NCBI GenBank assembly: GCA_937924555.1
Contig: CALDSN010000027.1
Span: forward strand, 1-9,635
DNA length: 9,635 nucleotides
Reading direction: 5' to 3'
Source of the DNA: an uncultured bacterium
GTDB lineage: Bacteria; Cloacimonadota; Cloacimonadia; Cloacimonadales; Cloacimonadaceae
Under the pieces are notes generated by a model, which did not search any database, was not told where the DNA came from, and saw only the letters and a program-made list of their open reading frames with translations. The first letter of the stretch is position 1. The number at the start of each line of letters is the position of its first letter. Shown piece by piece: positions 7,243 through 9,635 of the stretch. A program made the translations under genes and the position numbers.

Positions 7243-8314
7243 TAACTGCCTCTGGTAAGTTCACAACCTTATAGCCTTGCCAAATCTTGCTGATATCATC
7301 CCTCGGACTGGCAATAAACACCTGATACCTGCTATCAATACAATCGCGAATACTTACCGCATGGAAGCTATCCAGTTCGGCAAATATATCGTCAAATAGC
7401 AGTATCGGCTTAATCCCCGTGATGCTTTCAATCAGCTTCGCCTGAATCAACTTCAGGATAATGACAGCTATTCTACGCTGTCCTTGTGAGGCAAAGGTCT
7501 TCATCACCCGTTCTTGCAGGCGGAACTCATAATCATCCAGATGTGCACCCAGCATAGTGCGTTGCCACAGCTTTTCTCTAAGCTCAATATCCTGTAGATG
7601 CTTCACAATCTCAACGGCACTGTTGTCATACACATGTTTCGATGCCGGCATATAGGCAATGGCAATGGATGCTGCCGTGGGGAATATATCTTGGAACTGA
7701 CCCTTGAAAGCTTCGTTCACCAAGCCCAAATAGCGTTTTCGGTAGTCCCACACTTCCAGGAGGCTTTCGGCAAAGCGAATATCCCAGCTATGTTTTTCCT
7801 CTTTTTGAAAACTACGTTTCAGCATGGCATTGCGCTGCTCCACGACGTGCAGATAGTTCCTCAACACGGGAATATACTGCGGGTAGAGCTGGGTAATGGC
7901 AAGATCAAAGTATTGCCGACGGCAGCGTGGTGAGCCACTTACTAAGGAGAGATCTTCTGGGGCACAATATATCACCTTCACCACATCGAATAGCTTACTG
8001 AGTTGCCTGATGGGGAGTTCGTCCAGCTTCAACAGTTTCTTGGCTGCGCCAAAGCTGAGCGCAACCTTAAGCGAATTGTTGGTATCAGTGCCGAATTCAC
8101 TGCAGATGCGGAAATAGTTCTCCTCGAACTGCAGAAGGTCTTCATCATGATGGTAGCGGATAGATTTACCTATCCCGCAATAGGCAATAGCCTCCAACAA
8201 GTTGGTTTTACCGCAGCCGTTGGGACCCACAATCAGGCATCCCTTTGGCTCGAAACAGAACTCCCGGTTATGGTAGCTGCGAAAGTTTTCCAGTCTGATT
8301 CGTGCCAGTTCCAA
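7232..8314 (-). CDS. recF: DNA replication and repair protein RecF
   Basis: This 360-residue SMC-like ABC ATPase works with RecO and RecR to load RecA at single-strand gaps and stalled forks. The Walker A motif is GPNGCGKT (30-37). The RecF block DLSLVSGSPRCRRQYFD (121-137) is complete. The ABC signature is in FASQGQRR (274-281). Walker B is PILLFDDIFAELD (303-315). Length is typical (about 360). The start is TTG at 8314; no ATG or GTG gives the expected N-terminus ARIRLENFRSY, and no ribosome binding site is seen. It begins 5 nt after the dnaN stop, so translation is probably coupled to dnaN, which would keep RecF scarce. The dnaN-recF order is the classical origin-proximal arrangement. The 3' end overlaps the UMF1 gene by 11 bp. 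The DUF721/gyrB genes that often follow recF are not here. Confidence 0.96.
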   Translation of the reverse strand: MELARIRLENFRSYHNREFCFEPKGCLIVGPNGCGKTNLLEAIAYCGIGKSIRYHHDEDLLQFEENYFRICSEFGTDTNNSLKVALSFGAAKKLLKLDELPIRQLSKLFDVVKVIYCAPEDLSLVSGSPRCRRQYFDLAITQLYPQYIPVLRNYLHVVEQRNAMLKRSFQKEEKHSWDIRFAESLLEVWDYRKRYLGLVNEAFKGQFQDIFPTAASIAIAYMPASKHVYDNSAVEIVKHLQDIELREKLWQRTMLGAHLDDYEFRLQERVMKTFASQGQRRIAVIILKLIQAKLIESITGIKPILLFDDIFAELDSFHAVSIRDCIDSRYQVFIASPRDDISKIWQGYKVVNLPEAVNEA

Positions 8315-8319
8315 TCGTC

Positions 8320-9489
8320 TTATGACCGGAGAGGCATCAGCAGGAAGGTTATCTCCTGTCCCGGAACTGCTGTCTCGTTATAGATCATCATCGGGTCTTT
8401 GGAGCTACCCAACTTGATGATTGCTTTTTCAGAATCCACTGCATCCAGAATAGAGAGCATGAACTTATAGTTGAATGAAACTCCGGTGGATGTCCCTTCG
8501 AAGTTATAGTTTTCCATGTTTTGTTTGGCATCGCCAGTATCGCGGTTGGAGGTGTTGACCTCGAACTTCTCATTATCAAGCTCAAAACGGATGCGTAGGT
8601 TATCATCCGGTGCAACCAAGGCAACACGGCGGATAGCAGTGCGCAAGGCTTCTTTATCTATCACAAAGCGATTAGGAAGGTCATTCATAAAGGCTTTCTG
8701 GTATTCGGGGTATTTATGCTCAATAACTTGGGAGAACACGAAGTATTTCCCGTAGCTGAACATCATCTTGTTACGGTCTATGGATATCTTCAGCTCCTTG
8801 AACTCAGGGTCGAAAATCTTTTGCATGAATTGTAGCGTCTTGACGGGGATCACCTTTTCCACATAGCTTTGGTTGCTATCGGTGAAGATATTCTCCTCCA
8901 CGGAACTGCTACCTTCATTGGCAGGCATCAATGCGGAATCCAGAATCTTTATCTCGGCTACCTTACGACCATCGGTTGCCGCCATGATGTGATTATCCGG
9001 GAATATCTTCCAGCATACACCGGTAAGAACTGCGCGGTTCACATCGGATGACACGGCGAAATGGGTTTTGCTTATCATGCGGTTGAAAAGAGCTGCATCG
9101 ATGCTGATTGCATTCTCCAGCTTGGTCTCCGGGATTACGGGGAACAAGGTGTGATCAGCTATCAGCAGATTGAAATCCACTTTGCCACACTGTATCATCA
9201 GCAGCTCATCATGACGCCATAGATTAACCATCGCATCGGGCATAAAGTTTATTATCTCATTGAAGTGTCTTGCGGAAACGGCGATTGTGCCACCTTCCGA
9301 AACTGCAGCTGGAAACTCCACCACGACAGTGATTTCCAAATCTGATGCAGTAATTCTCACCTGATTGGTTTCGGCAGAAACATTTATCAAGTAGTTGGTT
9401 AGGATAGGTGAAGTATTCTTCATCGGCACGATTGCCGCCAAATGCTGGATATGAGCTAATAAGTCTTTCTTTTCAATAGCTAATCTCAT
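8320..9489 (-). CDS. dnaN: DNA polymerase III beta subunit (sliding clamp, DnaN)
   Basis: This 389-residue protein should form the homodimeric ring that tethers DNA polymerase III and repair enzymes to DNA. Three repeated clamp domains are recognisable: about 1-125, about 127-255 and about 256-389. Landmarks are the N-terminal SPILTNYLI (27-35), AADHTLFP-type linker IADHTLFPVIP (110-120), ATDGRKVAEI (171-180), the domain III entry HKYPEYQKAF (258-267) and the C-terminal LLMPLR (383-388), which contributes to the partner-binding pocket. Compared with E. coli DnaN (366 residues), about 20 extra Ser/Glu/Asn-rich residues lie between 181 and 213. ATG at 9489 has GAGG (9495-9498) 5 nt upstream. 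It is first in a tight run of seven genes; recF follows after 5 nt. Confidence 0.97.
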   Translation of the reverse strand: MRLAIEKKDLLAHIQHLAAIVPMKNTSPILTNYLINVSAETNQVRITASDLEITVVVEFPAAVSEGGTIAVSARHFNEIINFMPDAMVNLWRHDELLMIQCGKVDFNLLIADHTLFPVIPETKLENAISIDAALFNRMISKTHFAVSSDVNRAVLTGVCWKIFPDNHIMAATDGRKVAEIKILDSALMPANEGSSSVEENIFTDSNQSYVEKVIPVKTLQFMQKIFDPEFKELKISIDRNKMMFSYGKYFVFSQVIEHKYPEYQKAFMNDLPNRFVIDKEALRTAIRRVALVAPDDNLRIRFELDNEKFEVNTSNRDTGDAKQNMENYNFEGTSTGVSFNYKFMLSILDAVDSEKAIIKLGSSKDPMMIYNETAVPGQEITFLLMPLRS

Positions 9490-9494
9490 GATAA

Positions 9495-9498
9495 CCTC
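9495..9498 (-). promoter_or_regulatory. Ribosome binding site of dnaN
   Basis: GAGG lies 5 nt before ATG 9489 and fits the strong sites seen at other genes of this window. Confidence 0.65.
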
Positions 9499-9609
9499 TA
9501 TCTGTGAATAGTCGTTTTTGCAAGGAAATTTGCCTGTGATATTTAGTCAATCTCTTTTTAGCTTTCCTTCTCCCTGCCTATTGGGTTACCGTTGAGATGC
9601 GGTTGCGCC

Positions 9610-9628
9610 TCCCAGCATAGTGCTGGGA
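9610..9628. repeat. Perfect 8-bp inverted repeat with 3-nt loop
   Basis: TCCCAGCA (9610-9617), TAG, TGCTGGGA (9621-9628) would form a stable GC-rich hairpin. No T-run follows on either strand, so it is not a canonical intrinsic terminator. The adjoining GGTTGCGCC and GGTTACCG blocks look unlike the AT-richer rest of the leader, which suggests the end of a dispersed palindromic repeat. Confidence 0.7.
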
Positions 9629-9635
9629 ATAGCAA

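Larger units (their letters stand above)
9490..9635 (-). other. dnaN leader / intergenic region
   Basis: There is no ORF of note in these 146 nt. On the minus strand, after the palindrome at the edge, a purine-rich stretch (9559-9578) and an AT-rich stretch lead to the dnaN ribosome binding site. A TTGACT hexamer (+ strand 9545-9550) resembles a -35 element, but no fitting -10 hexamer is found at 16-18 nt. A single near-match to a DnaA box, CTATTCACA (9503-9511), is present. The region probably holds the dnaN promoter or the dnaA-dnaN spacer, but neither can be proved from here. Confidence 0.5.

Noticed and set aside
8003..8383. 126-codon plus-strand ORF across the dnaN-recF junction
   Set aside because: It is antisense to conserved RecF and DnaN coding sequence with no recognisable motif.
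9503..9511. DnaA-box-like CTATTCACA upstream of dnaN
   Set aside because: It is a single copy and mismatches TTATNCACA at the first base. No cluster of boxes or AT-rich unwinding region accompanies it, so an origin cannot be called within the window.
9610..9628. Palindrome as an intrinsic terminator
   Set aside because: No T-run follows the stem on either strand, so the terminator call is not supported.

Overview
The window reads as ordinary chromosomal DNA from a bacterium. All eight genes I can support lie on the minus strand. The organism is probably diderm (Gram-negative type). The reasons are an EnvC-like divisome factor, a lipobox-bearing polyamine-binding protein, and strong GAGG/GGAG ribosome binding sites in front of most genes. 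Base composition looks balanced. The sequence does not fix the phylum. My impression is something in or near the FCB/Cloacimonadota part of the tree, but this is a weak guess from protein flavour and intergenic repeats, not a demonstration.

Reading in the direction of transcription (right to left): 9635-9490 is a leader with a perfect 8-bp palindrome at the window edge. Then come dnaN (beta clamp), recF, a UMF1-family MFS transporter, a PotD-like polyamine-binding lipoprotein, aspS, purN and mtaB. These seven genes run from 9489 to 1319 with gaps of at most 27 nt or with overlaps of 4, 11 and 34 bp. They look like one translationally coupled transcription unit of about 8.2 kb. A 302-nt gap (1017-1318) follows, holding three 11-bp tandem repeats inside a larger imperfect inverted repeat. 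Last is an EnvC-like coiled-coil/LytM gene cut off by the left edge.

Functionally the cluster joins replication and repair (DnaN, RecF), small-molecule transport (UMF1 permease, polyamine-binding protein), aspartyl-tRNA charging (AspS), purine synthesis (PurN), tRNA position-37 modification (MtaB) and cell-wall splitting at division (EnvC-like). dnaN-recF is a classical origin-proximal pair, so dnaA may lie just beyond the right edge, but it is not visible here. Growth and translation genes are packed behind dnaN-recF, where many bacteria carry a DUF721 gene and gyrB.

I do not see a new defence, mobile or biosynthetic system. The items most worth a second look are the intergenic repeats, the EnvC-like protein with substituted zinc ligands, the polyamine-binding protein without its ABC partners, the long aspS/purN coding overlap, the TTG start of recF with no ribosome binding site, and a domain II insertion in DnaN.
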